Source of the DNA: a bacterium
GTDB taxonomy: Bacteria; JAHJDO01
DNA: 43,046 bases
Direction: 5' to 3'
Assembly: GCA_018812485.1 (NCBI GenBank)
Contig: JAHJDO010000029.1
Coordinates: 1-43,046 of the forward strand
Of the stretch, positions 17,461-25,714 are shown piece by piece. The notes under the pieces were generated by a model. That model was not told the DNA's origin. It ran no database searches and saw nothing but the letters and a program-made list of their open reading frames with translations. The number at the start of each line of letters is the position of its first letter. The first letter of the stretch is position 1. The position numbers and the translations under genes were made by a program.

Positions 17461-18381
17461 TTAGCTCAGAAATATTGTTACTTTGTTTCTGCCATCTTTC
17501 TTAGCCTGTCCTATTGCGCGATATAATTTGTCATTTAATTCCTTTACAGTATCACCATCAATCGGGTTTGCAACTACTCCTCCGCTTACTGTGATTTTTG
17601 TGTCTTTTATTATACTTTTTGTATCTGGTATAGATTTACTGGCAATTGCTTTTCTTATTTTCTCAGCAAAGGTATAAGCGTCTTTCTTATTAACTTCAGG
17701 GAGAATAATACAGAATGCGGTATCCTTGCAACGTGCAACCTTATCAATTTCTCTGACATTTTCCTTTAAGATAGTCGCAATTTTTTTCAAAATTTTATTT
17801 TTAATATTCTCACCAAATTGCTTTAAATATATATCCAGATTGTCAACATCAAACCCAATTAATGAACAGGGATGTTCATACATAGCTGCTCGTCTAAGCT
17901 CTTCGGTCAGATATTCTTCATAATATTTTAAATTATATAAACCCGTCAGATTATCTGTGATGACCAAGGCTTTGGTTTTTTCGAGTAATCTACCAATTTC
18001 ATAATTGAGATTACCTATTTTTGCCTCCATTTTATAAAAATCGAACATATCTCCTTTAAGCTTTCCTGTGATTTTATCTAATGAACTCGTTAATCCATTT
18101 AGGTCTCCCTCTTCTAAGTCCTTATCAGTTGCCATCTTGGTCTTTGCCATTAATCTCAATATATCAGCATTGATCTTTCTAATTAAAAACATCAAGGATA
18201 TTATGATAACACACAGAATAACTACACTAATATTATTTAGAATCTTATCCCATGAGAATGCATATGTAGCTAAAAGACCTATAACTACTAAAATAGGAAC
18301 CGTAGCCACAAGTAGAAAGACAATAGAAAATCTATAGCTAGCACGTTCCTCTATTGTTGATTTACCCGTATTTTTTTTCAT
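17461..18381 (-). CDS. Membrane protein with degenerate GGDEF domain, paralogue 1
   Basis: This 306-residue protein has two membrane helices (about 19-40 and 50-67), a HAMP/coiled-coil-like linker (70-135) and a GGDEF-fold domain (about 138-300) with the family entry ITDNLTGLYNLKYYEEYL. The catalytic GGDEF is replaced by K219-D-T-A-F223. The metal/substrate segment also deviates (FDVDNLDIYLKQFG instead of the usual DxDxFKxxND), so cyclase activity is not expected. The inhibitory-site motif R210-E-I-D213 is kept exactly five residues before the former signature, consistent with a c-di-GMP receptor. It is 25 nt from its paralogue and 29 nt before the MshEN gene. Confidence 0.85.
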   Translation of the reverse strand: MKKNTGKSTIEERASYRFSIVFLLVATVPILVVIGLLATYAFSWDKILNNISVVILCVIIISLMFLIRKINADILRLMAKTKMATDKDLEEGDLNGLTSSLDKITGKLKGDMFDFYKMEAKIGNLNYEIGRLLEKTKALVITDNLTGLYNLKYYEEYLTEELRRAAMYEHPCSLIGFDVDNLDIYLKQFGENIKNKILKKIATILKENVREIDKVARCKDTAFCIILPEVNKKDAYTFAEKIRKAIASKSIPDTKSIIKDTKITVSGGVVANPIDGDTVKELNDKLYRAIGQAKKDGRNKVTIFLS

Positions 18382-18406
18382 GATAACATCTCCTTAGATA
18401 CGCTTT

Positions 18407-19324
18407 TTATTCTGAGCGGGTTGGAAACATTGTCACTCTGTTTCCGCCCTCTTCCTTACTTTGCTTAATTGTGCGATATAATTTATTATTTAATTCTTCT
18501 GCAATATCGCCATCAACGGGGTTGGCAACTATCCCTGCGCTTACAGTAATCTTTGTATCTTTTATTATGCTTTTTGCATCTGGTATAGATTCATTGGCAA
18601 CCGCTTTTCTTATTTTTTCAGCAAGAGCATAAGCTTCCTTTTTATTGATCTCAGGGAAAATAATGCAGAATATGGTATCCTTGCAACGAGCTATCTTGTC
18701 AATATCTCTTGCATTCTCCCTCAGGATACCTGCAATCTTCTTTAGAACCTTATTCTTAATATTTCCGCCAAGTTTTTTCAAATATACATCTAGATTGTCA
18801 ACATCAAACCCAATTATAGAACATGGACGCTCATACATGGCTGCCCGTTTCAACTCTTCGTTCAAATATTCTTCATAATATTTCAAGTTATATAAGCCCG
18901 TTAATTTGTCTGTAATGGTTAAGGAATTGGTTTTTTCAAGCAATCTATTGATTTCATAGCTGAGACCGCTTATTTTTGCCTCAGTTTGATAAAGATCAGA
19001 CATATCCCCTCTAAGCTTTTTTGTAATTTTATCCAATGAGACGCCCAATTCGTCTATTCCAATTTCTTTTAATTCCGGATCATCTGCCATTTTAGCTTTT
19101 GCCATCATCTTCACTACGTTCGTATTAATTTTTTTAATCAGAAACATTAAAAGTGCTATAACAACAAGCAGAATAGCTATGCTGACATAAAGCACAACCT
19201 GATCCCATGGTAACGCGTATGCGCCTAAAAAAACACACGCACCTATCAATATCAGCATAATAATTACAAGAGCGATGTTTATAAAAATATTACGACGAGC
19301 ATGCAGCTTTGCACTTCTATTCAT
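18407..19324 (-). CDS. Membrane protein with degenerate GGDEF domain, paralogue 2
   Basis: This 305-residue tandem paralogue of the following gene has the same architecture: two membrane helices (about 12-38 and 42-63), a linker, and a GGDEF-fold domain from about 135. The signature is K215-D-T-I-F219 in place of GGDEF, and the I-site R206-D-I-D209 is retained at the same spacing. Divergence is larger in the membrane part (FINIALVIIMLILIGACVFLG) than in the GGDEF-like domain, which is strongly similar between the two. This suggests duplication with a shared ligand but different partners. It lies 15 nt downstream of pilQ. Confidence 0.85.
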   Translation of the reverse strand: MNRSAKLHARRNIFINIALVIIMLILIGACVFLGAYALPWDQVVLYVSIAILLVVIALLMFLIKKINTNVVKMMAKAKMADDPELKEIGIDELGVSLDKITKKLRGDMSDLYQTEAKISGLSYEINRLLEKTNSLTITDKLTGLYNLKYYEEYLNEELKRAAMYERPCSIIGFDVDNLDVYLKKLGGNIKNKVLKKIAGILRENARDIDKIARCKDTIFCIIFPEINKKEAYALAEKIRKAVANESIPDAKSIIKDTKITVSAGIVANPVDGDIAEELNNKLYRTIKQSKEEGGNRVTMFPTRSE

Positions 19325-19339
19325 AATGGCAACTCCTTA

Positions 19340-20758
19340 TTATCTTGATATTTTATCAATATTCAGATTTATATCAGTTCCTCTCCATATTTTTGTCGGT
19401 AGTTTTTTATCAGGATTTGTTTTCTCCCATGTTTCATCCATTTGCTTAACCCTTGTTTTTTCCTCTTCGGTCAATTCAGTCTTCTCTGTTACAATAGTGG
19501 GAGTTATAAGCACAATTAATTCCATCCTTGTTTTCTCAGTCGTATTCTTCTTAAAAAGATAACCAAGCAACGGAATATCTCCGAGTATTGGCACTTTGTA
19601 CACGGTAATCGTGGTATAGTTTCGTCTGAGCCCACCAACTATGACCATGCGACCATCCTTGGTCAATAGACTCGTCTCTAATGAGCGCGCGTCTATTATA
19701 GGTTCAGAACTATATTCACCTACTGAAAAACTATGTTTTGGCTTAACAAGCATGGAGACAAACCCGTCATTTGTTATGTGGGGCTTTACGGTAAGATATG
19801 TTCCCACCTCTTTAAAGTCAATTGTTGTCATCTGTGTTCCATCGGGATTAACTGTAATTTTTGTATATGGGATACTCTCTGTTATTTCTATATTCGCCTC
19901 CTGATTATCAAGAACTAAGAGCCTGGGTCGGGCAAGTATTTCCACATCTGCGTTATATCTTAACCACTCAAGAGTTGCTCCGATATTCCACTGGTCAACA
20001 CCGAAGCCAGTAATGACATGCTGCAATCCTGTAGTCAGCGACTGAGAAAAATTACCATCAGTTACCGATGTTCCGCTTTTCGTAGCGCTTGTCGCTGACA
20101 CTCCCTTTGCAGTTTTTGTTGAGGTCCAATCAATGCCATATTTAGTCTGTCCTGTTATTTTTACATCTACAATAGCTGCTTCAATAAGAACTTGAGGAGT
20201 TCTAATATCCAATCTTTGCGCAATTTCTGCTATTTGGTCAATATTCTCCTGAATATCAGTGACTATCAGGGTATTTGTGCGTGAATCGCTCTCAATTTTC
20301 CCTCTTGATGAAAGCATTTTTGTAACTGATTTCTGGAGCTTTTCAACGTCTGCAAAATTTAGAGAGAAAATTCTTGTTACTAACTCTGCCTCTGCCTTTG
20401 TAGTCTCCTTAATGGCAAGCTGTTCCCCTTTTATTTTTTTCATCTTCTCTGCGGTCATAACCTTTATCAAATTTCCCTCTCGCTCGTAAGCATACCCGCT
20501 GACATCAAGAATTGTCTGTAACGCTTGTTCCCAACCTACATCTTGCAAAAGAAGCGAGACCGTTCCTTTTACCTCTTCCCCTGCAACTATATTGACATTT
20601 CCCTTATGGGAAAGCATTCTTATAACATTGCGTATATCAGCGTCTTTAAGGTCTAATGTGATCTTTTCGCCTTCTAGCTGATTACCCGCATATGAGACAG
20701 AACTAAAAACCAGACCAACACACATTGCAAGTACTAAAAAAACATGTAATCTCCTCAT
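19340..20758 (-). CDS. pilQ: Type IV pilus secretin PilQ (short form)
   Basis: This 472-residue outer-membrane secretin forms the gate for the pilus. It has a signal peptide (about 1-24, FLVLAMCVGLVFSSVSYAG). A PilQ/STN-type N domain follows (about 30-110, ITLDLKDADIRNVIRMLSH), then a secretin N1 domain (about 125-195, LVTRIFSLNFADVEKLQKSV), and the C-terminal secretin beta domain (ILARPRLLVLDNQEANIEI; VPILGDIPLLGYLFKK; LIVLITPTIV). It is shorter than proteobacterial PilQ and lacks AMIN peptidoglycan-binding domains. ATGA overlap couples it to pilP. Confidence 0.95.
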   Translation of the reverse strand: MRRLHVFLVLAMCVGLVFSSVSYAGNQLEGEKITLDLKDADIRNVIRMLSHKGNVNIVAGEEVKGTVSLLLQDVGWEQALQTILDVSGYAYEREGNLIKVMTAEKMKKIKGEQLAIKETTKAEAELVTRIFSLNFADVEKLQKSVTKMLSSRGKIESDSRTNTLIVTDIQENIDQIAEIAQRLDIRTPQVLIEAAIVDVKITGQTKYGIDWTSTKTAKGVSATSATKSGTSVTDGNFSQSLTTGLQHVITGFGVDQWNIGATLEWLRYNADVEILARPRLLVLDNQEANIEITESIPYTKITVNPDGTQMTTIDFKEVGTYLTVKPHITNDGFVSMLVKPKHSFSVGEYSSEPIIDARSLETSLLTKDGRMVIVGGLRRNYTTITVYKVPILGDIPLLGYLFKKNTTEKTRMELIVLITPTIVTEKTELTEEEKTRVKQMDETWEKTNPDKKLPTKIWRGTDINLNIDKISR

Positions 20759-21210
20759 AATTTATCTCCACTCATTTTTACACTATATTCCTTATCCATA
20801 TATCTGATCACTATTTCTTCTCTGGTTATTGATACAATTTTGCAGTTGCTGATATTATCTCCTGCCGCAACAATCTTATCGTTTATAATGGCAAGAGGTT
20901 TAGTATTATCAAATAGAACTCCTTCTATTTTCATCTCGGGCAATTTTGAACTTATAAAACTCCAGCCAGTCGGAGCCATGACGGTCTTATTCTCTGATAT
21001 AAGGGGAATAAATGGGTCTCTTCTTCCATGAGTGTTATACACAAAAACAGGTTCTCTATTCTTAGGTTCTGAAATTTTTTCCGTTGAAACATTAACCTTC
21101 TTTTGTGTTGATAAACTCACATTATTCTGCTCGGGCTTTGAACAGCCGGAAGACAAGAGGAGGCACAAAGTGGCAAAACAAAGAAAAATTCGAAACATTG
21201 TTTTGGTCAT
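20755..21210 (-). CDS. pilP: Pilus alignment lipoprotein PilP-like
   Basis: This 151-residue lipoprotein has lipobox LLSSGC (Cys23), so the mature protein starts at Cys. It carries the PilP hallmark GRRDPFIPL near residue 60 and a small beta domain (ILFDNTKPLAIINDKIVAAGD; KIVSITREEIVIRYMDKEY). PilP links the inner-membrane PilNO complex to PilQ. The start ATG and first codons (MTKTMFRIF) lie inside a partial copy of the interspersed repeat, and the ATG overlaps the pilO stop as ATGA. A second ATG four codons later is possible. AGGAG lies 11 nt upstream of the first. Confidence 0.88.
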   Translation of the reverse strand: MTKTMFRIFLCFATLCLLLSSGCSKPEQNNVSLSTQKKVNVSTEKISEPKNREPVFVYNTHGRRDPFIPLISENKTVMAPTGWSFISSKLPEMKIEGVLFDNTKPLAIINDKIVAAGDNISNCKIVSITREEIVIRYMDKEYSVKMSGDKL

Positions 21211-21222
21211 TTGGATTTTGTC
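21186..21222 (-). repeat. Interspersed repeat, copy C (core fragment inside genes)
   Basis: On the minus strand this 37 bp matches the core of copy A (bases 4930-4966), with the same AAATGA, CAAAACAATGTTT and GAATTTT segments. It supplies the last codons and TGA of pilO and the ATG and first residues of pilP. It keeps the orientation relative to transcription seen in copies A and B. Confidence 0.65.
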
Positions 21223-21755
21223 TCCTGAAAAATAAATATACTCAGATAGATATCAGCAGTATGTTTTAACTCATCCTTTTTATCTGAGGTAATATTTATA
21301 TGATTTATCTTAACGAACCTCTCCAGATTCTCCAGTTTGTTCACGAATCTGGCTATTTGGTGATAGCCACCTTTAATACCGAGCGCCATCGGGTATTCAG
21401 TATATATACTGGCTTTACCTGATGTCTTTAACTTGCCTGGATCAATAGACATTAATTTAACTTTATATTCATTAGCAATATCTGTCAGCGAGGATAGAAA
21501 GTCAGGAATTTCATCCTCTCCAGGCATGCGTTTCTGGTATTCTTTTATTAGTTTTTGCACTGTCTGAAATTCACGTTCTAATTGAGGTTTTTTAGAAACC
21601 ATAATCTTTGCTTTTTGTATTTCAGCTTTTTTCTGTGTTATGTTTTTTCTCAAGAGGGAAATCCGTGCAATCTGGGGTGTTAATAAATAATAATAACCTA
21701 TAAGAATTCCCAAAGCTGCAATAACAAATAAGATAATTCGTTCATTCTTTTTCAT
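21207..21755 (-). CDS. pilO: Pilus assembly protein PilO
   Basis: This 182-residue bitopic protein has one N-terminal membrane helix (RIILFVIAALGILIGYYYLL, about 6-25), a coiled coil (about 30-75) and a periplasmic ferredoxin-like domain. The domain carries the PilO pattern of a conserved IPDFLSSLTDIANEYKVKLMSI segment and GGYHQIARFVNKLENLERFVKI. It pairs with PilN in the inner-membrane alignment complex. Start and stop both use 4 nt ATGA overlaps with neighbours. The final residues (TKSK) derive from the interspersed repeat. Confidence 0.92.
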   Translation of the reverse strand: MKKNERIILFVIAALGILIGYYYLLTPQIARISLLRKNITQKKAEIQKAKIMVSKKPQLEREFQTVQKLIKEYQKRMPGEDEIPDFLSSLTDIANEYKVKLMSIDPGKLKTSGKASIYTEYPMALGIKGGYHQIARFVNKLENLERFVKINHINITSDKKDELKHTADIYLSIFIFQETKSK

Positions 21756-22438
21756 TGCTTAAACCCCATTGGGGCAAACCTGCATCCTATTTTAAATGAC
21801 ATAATATCTACATCTGCCACACTAACCCGACAGGTAGATACAAGGCTGACACTGGAGAAGTCGCTTGAAAAAATACTATCCTCCCTGACTTTTTTAATTA
21901 AGTCTCCAATGCGTCTTGTCATATCTTCATTTTCTCTTGACAGAGCCATGCCCTCCAGAATAAAGACATTGTAGCTATTCTTAACCTGTTTACCTGCGTC
22001 AGGACTCGCTTTCGTTGAGATATCTGCCTTTCCATGACCATCAGGCGTTACAGAAACCATTTCGGTCATTTTTTCAACAGCCATCTTTGTGAGCCACGTT
22101 TGAGTAGGCAGTATATCGCTTAACTGGTTTAATCTCTTTGCCCATATAATTCGGGAATGAATAAGTCCTCCAAGAAGAGCAATTTTCTTATCAATAGATT
22201 TTTTTGCGCCTTCCAACTTCTCTGCTTCACGCATTATTGGTTCTAATTTAGAATATTCAGCTACCAGTTTGTTATGGGTCCATCCCATGAACTTTGCGCT
22301 TGAAAAGCTGATGAGATAAATAATAACCATTACAACACCCAATATTATGCCGCATGTTATGAATATTTCCATCCCGGGCAATTTTAGACTTCTTCTAGCT
22401 TTTCTTAACTCAGTGGGGAGCAGGTTTATCGTAATCAT
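21752..22438 (-). CDS. pilN: Pilus assembly protein PilN
   Basis: This 228-residue protein begins with the PilM-binding INLLP motif (MITINLLPTELRKARR), followed by one membrane helix (IFITCGIILGVVMVIIYLISF, about 25-45). A coiled coil and a periplasmic domain with the typical WAKRLNQLSDILPTQTWLTKM block come next. It anchors PilM to the membrane and pairs with PilO. The ATG overlaps the pilM stop by 1 nt (TAATG), and the stop overlaps pilO (ATGA). Confidence 0.93.
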   Translation of the reverse strand: MITINLLPTELRKARRSLKLPGMEIFITCGIILGVVMVIIYLISFSSAKFMGWTHNKLVAEYSKLEPIMREAEKLEGAKKSIDKKIALLGGLIHSRIIWAKRLNQLSDILPTQTWLTKMAVEKMTEMVSVTPDGHGKADISTKASPDAGKQVKNSYNVFILEGMALSRENEDMTRRIGDLIKKVREDSIFSSDFSSVSLVSTCRVSVADVDIMSFKIGCRFAPMGFKQ

Positions 22439-23493
22439 TATTTATTTAGCCTCCTCAGAGCAAGCCCAACAGCAACTGTTAGAAATGGATAAAGTCTTTT
22501 TATTCTCTCTGCACTGATTTCGTCTGATATTTTCAGGTTATTGGTTGTATTCCAAATGTGCGTTTCTACTCCAATTTTTTCATGCATGATATCGCCTATT
22601 ATGGAAATCTGTGAACTGCCTCCGCTTAAGTATATATCTGCGATACTCTTATCAGGAACTTGGCTTTCATAGTAATCAAACGACATGTGTATCTCATTAA
22701 CGAGATTACTCGTAATATGTTTTATCGTCTCTGTTACTTCCTTGGATCTGCTTTTTGCTTTTTTTGTCTCTTCAGCTTTTTTAATATTAATACCTAGATC
22801 CTCACTAATAGCCCTGCTATAATCTGCTCCCGCAATATTTACATCCCTTGTGAGCCTTGAAGTGCCATTATCAAGTATGCTTATATTCGTCATCTGAGCG
22901 CCAATATTTATAAGCGAAATTACATTATCATTTTTCTTAAAGACAGAGCTGAGCGCATGTTCAAAGGCATTTATAGTGGCAAAAGAATCAACATCAATAA
23001 CAACCGGCTCCAGATCACAGGCTTTTAACAGCTCCAACCGTTGATTGATTAAGTCTTTCTTAACAGCGACAAGCATTACTTCTATCATGTTTGTCTCGCT
23101 TGCTACGTTATCCAAAACCTGGAAGTCAAATTCCACTTCATTCATATCAAAAGGAATGTGTTTTGCAGCTTCATACTTCAAAGAAGCGCTTAAGTCTTCT
23201 TCTGACATCTTTGGAACACGAATATATCTTACAATTACTGATTGTCCGGAAACTCCGACAGCAACTTTATGGGTTTCGATATGCGCTTCTGCGAAAGCCT
23301 TCTTAATGGCAGTAACTACACTGTCCTTATTATCTCCAATTATTTCAGCTACACCAACTTTACTCAAGCATAAAGTATCTCCATTTCCAGTAAGCTCAAC
23401 AATCTTGACAGCGCTGCTTCCTATATCTAATCCTAAACTGGTTCTGGATTTAGGTTTTGTGCTGAAAAGTTTTGTAATTGATTTAGGTATCAT
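22438..23493 (-). CDS. pilM: Actin-like pilus assembly protein PilM
   Basis: PilM is a cytoplasmic actin-fold ATPase that binds the N terminus of PilN. It shows the phosphate-1 loop TSLGLDIGSSAVKIVEL, FDFQVLDN and LKYEAAKHIPFDM, the PilM block VDVDSFATINAFEHAL (read VIDVDSFATINAFE), LINIGAQMTNISI, and C-terminal DIYLSGGSSQISI. The ATG at 23493 (MIPKSITKLF) fits the family's short N terminus but has no clear ribosome binding site. A TTG at 23529 has AGGAG 8 nt upstream and would add 12 residues. The open frame reaches 23568, overlapping the previous gene. Confidence 0.93.
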   Translation of the reverse strand: MIPKSITKLFSTKPKSRTSLGLDIGSSAVKIVELTGNGDTLCLSKVGVAEIIGDNKDSVVTAIKKAFAEAHIETHKVAVGVSGQSVIVRYIRVPKMSEEDLSASLKYEAAKHIPFDMNEVEFDFQVLDNVASETNMIEVMLVAVKKDLINQRLELLKACDLEPVVIDVDSFATINAFEHALSSVFKKNDNVISLINIGAQMTNISILDNGTSRLTRDVNIAGADYSRAISEDLGINIKKAEETKKAKSRSKEVTETIKHITSNLVNEIHMSFDYYESQVPDKSIADIYLSGGSSQISIIGDIMHEKIGVETHIWNTTNNLKISDEISAERIKRLYPFLTVAVGLALRRLNK

Positions 23494-23531
23494 AAGTCTG
23501 ATTCTACTATTATGAAATGCTGCTGTCAAAT

Positions 23532-24539
23532 TTAATACTCCTGCCAGGAACCGCTTACTATACGCCACGGCAGGTTGTTGGCAAAAGCATTTGCTACATT
23601 GACGGAATTATAGACCACTAATGGCCTTCCCGTAGATATTGTTGCAGATGTATCAGCTTGAGTCTGCACAAGGACTGATCCGGAAATCTCGGGGTTTCCG
23701 GTTATTGTTAGATTTCCAAGTACATATATTATACCCTCAAATGTGCCACCTGCTATATCAATATCTCCGTCTACTATAAGGATACCACTTCCATACCATC
23801 CTGTCGTTGTAATCTTAAACGATGAATTATCCTGAAATTTAACCCAGGTGATTCCATCTACGTCCGAGTTGTTCGGAGGGTCAGTATAGTTTCTGGTTGA
23901 TATACCTTCCATTTCTTCTTTCGTCAGGCCAAATATATCTTCAATTGATGGAAAAGCAGCATTACTTACCGGCGGACTGCCTGTTATTTCCCCAGAGCCA
24001 GCTGTAGTGGCTGTAAAACCCGCCGGAATTGTTACGCCCGTACTGGTATCTCCGTCTATCAGTCCGTTTCCACTAACCAGAACATTACCTCCTGCCTGAA
24101 GCGCAGAATTAACAACTCCCGGATTTCCAATTCGTTCTGCATCAACTTTCACTGTCCTTTCTACCTTGTCTATATTTGTCATGTTCGGAGCATATCCGGT
24201 TGCTGAGATAGTTGCACTTGCTGATGTTAAGTTTGATACGCTTATTATATAATCGCCTATAACCTTTCCGCCCTGAGTCTGAAAGGAGAGAATAGTCTTT
24301 GTGTAAACTGCTCCTGAAGTGTCCCAGCCAACCCACGAACCCTGGCCAAATCCCAACTCCCATAACGCTGTTTGAATCCCTGATTCTGCAAGATTCCTTG
24401 CTGCAGATAGACGATAGGACCTGATTGTAAGCTTTTTTTGGAAAACGACCGTGGAAAGATATGCTCCTGCTATAATGGCAACAATAAGCATCACTATAGC
24501 TGAAATAACCAATACGCTTCCGCGTCTGTTTCTATACAT
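23532..24539 (-). CDS. PilX-like minor pilus assembly protein 2
   Basis: This 335-residue protein has a PilX-type N terminus: RRGS then a hydrophobic helix (VLVISAIVMLIVAIIAGAYL), followed by RLSAARNLAESGIQTALWE. The C-terminal part is Gly/Asn/Ser/Thr-rich and beta-predicted (GGNVLVSGNGLIDGDTST; GGTFEGIIYVLGNLTITGN; EISGSVLVQTQ), as expected for a short beta-helix. It was probably secreted through and displayed with the pilus. ATG 24539 overlaps the upstream stop as TGATG. It is a diverged partner of the preceding 386-residue protein. Confidence 0.8.
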   Translation of the reverse strand: MYRNRRGSVLVISAIVMLIVAIIAGAYLSTVVFQKKLTIRSYRLSAARNLAESGIQTALWELGFGQGSWVGWDTSGAVYTKTILSFQTQGGKVIGDYIISVSNLTSASATISATGYAPNMTNIDKVERTVKVDAERIGNPGVVNSALQAGGNVLVSGNGLIDGDTSTGVTIPAGFTATTAGSGEITGSPPVSNAAFPSIEDIFGLTKEEMEGISTRNYTDPPNNSDVDGITWVKFQDNSSFKITTTGWYGSGILIVDGDIDIAGGTFEGIIYVLGNLTITGNPEISGSVLVQTQADTSATISTGRPLVVYNSVNVANAFANNLPWRIVSGSWQEY

Positions 24540-25699
24540 CAATCATACCATTGAGTAACCGTAACAGTTCCTGAAAAGCCGCCAGGATTTACATTCGCCA
24601 GGGCTTCATCATAATGAATGTTACCATTTCCTGAGATTTTTACTGTATCCCCTACAAATGCGCCGAAGAGGTCTCCATTACCTGTAACCTTCAACTCAGC
24701 TTCTGGGGCGTATATCGCTCCTGCAAAATCCCCATTACCCGTAAATTTCACACTTGTGCAGGTATCTGTTCCATAAAGTAGACAATCAGATGGGGTGCCA
24801 GGATTTGAGATACCATTACCAGTTACATGACAAGTTCCCGAAACGTAAATAGTAACCTGTCCGCTAATTACTAATGTTGCATTTCCTGTAATCTGTATTG
24901 ATGTAAACCAATATGTTCCGGATGTAAGGGTCTGGGTATTATTTCCTGATATTGATAAACCACCACTACTACTTACACCAGCTGGGACAGTGACTGACGG
25001 CATTGGAAACAGAGTGGATGCAGCTGTTTTTTGCCCATTCAATACAGCGTTTCCAGAGGTGGTTATTGCAGTATTTACATCCCCACCCGGACCAATCTGA
25101 GCATTTCCATTAACTATAGCATTTCCACTTAAAGCTACTGCTCCGGATGATGTTGCATTAGTTCCCACAGAACCGTTGCTGCCGGGTGACTGACTGGCAT
25201 ATGTTCCATTGTCAGAGTTATAGCTATCGGACGCACCGTTACCTGAAAGAGTCACGCCTTGATCTCCAAATATTCCTTGTGTAAATGGTGAACCACTTAC
25301 CTGAAGATTAGCATTTATTAACTTGGAAAACCTGTTTATGTCAGTTACATTGGGAGCTGTTCCTGTAGCTGTAACTGTAGGAGTACCTGTAGCTGAGTTG
25401 GTAACTGTAACCGTAACACTTCCTATTGTTTTGCCGCCTGCGTCTGATAGAGTAATGGTTTGAGCAGGATCTCCGTTTGCATCAACTGCCCAGGTGGTAA
25501 TATCGCCATATGCATACTCATAAATTGCTCTTTCTATGCCTGCTTCTGCAAGATTGACCGCAGCTGTATGCCGATATGATCTATTTGTCATTCTATTCTC
25601 AAAAACAATTCTCGAGAGGTAGGTGCCCGCTATGACAAACAAGGATACAGAAACCAAAGCAGCCAGGACCAGGATGCTACCTTTTCTGTTCAGTTTCAA
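24539..25699 (-). CDS. PilX-like protein 1 with SGNG/TGNG repeats
   Basis: This 386-residue protein opens with RKGS and a hydrophobic helix (ILVLAALVSVSLFVIAGTYL), then NLAEAGIERAIYEYAYG, matching PilX-type N termini. The passenger contains about nine SGN/TGN turns (LSGNGAS, LSGNAIVNGN, ISGNNTQ, ITGNATL, VTGNGIS, FTGNGDF, VTGNGDL, ISGNGNI) and ends with the GAIYAPEAELKVTGNGDLFG block typical of DUF7305-like beta-helical domains. It starts at TTG 25699 behind an ideal GGAGGT with 8 nt spacing. No in-frame ATG fits. It is likely exported and pilus-associated, possibly an adhesin or assembly initiator. Confidence 0.8.
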   Translation of the reverse strand: MKLNRKGSILVLAALVSVSLFVIAGTYLSRIVFENRMTNRSYRHTAAVNLAEAGIERAIYEYAYGDITTWAVDANGDPAQTITLSDAGGKTIGSVTVTVTNSATGTPTVTATGTAPNVTDINRFSKLINANLQVSGSPFTQGIFGDQGVTLSGNGASDSYNSDNGTYASQSPGSNGSVGTNATSSGAVALSGNAIVNGNAQIGPGGDVNTAITTSGNAVLNGQKTAASTLFPMPSVTVPAGVSSSGGLSISGNNTQTLTSGTYWFTSIQITGNATLVISGQVTIYVSGTCHVTGNGISNPGTPSDCLLYGTDTCTSVKFTGNGDFAGAIYAPEAELKVTGNGDLFGAFVGDTVKISGNGNIHYDEALANVNPGGFSGTVTVTQWYD

Positions 25700-25714
25700 A
25701 TAACATTACCTCCA

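Noticed and set aside
17461-19324. The two GGDEF genes as active diguanylate cyclases
   Set aside because: The catalytic signature and the substrate-binding FK..ND segment are both lost in each copy.
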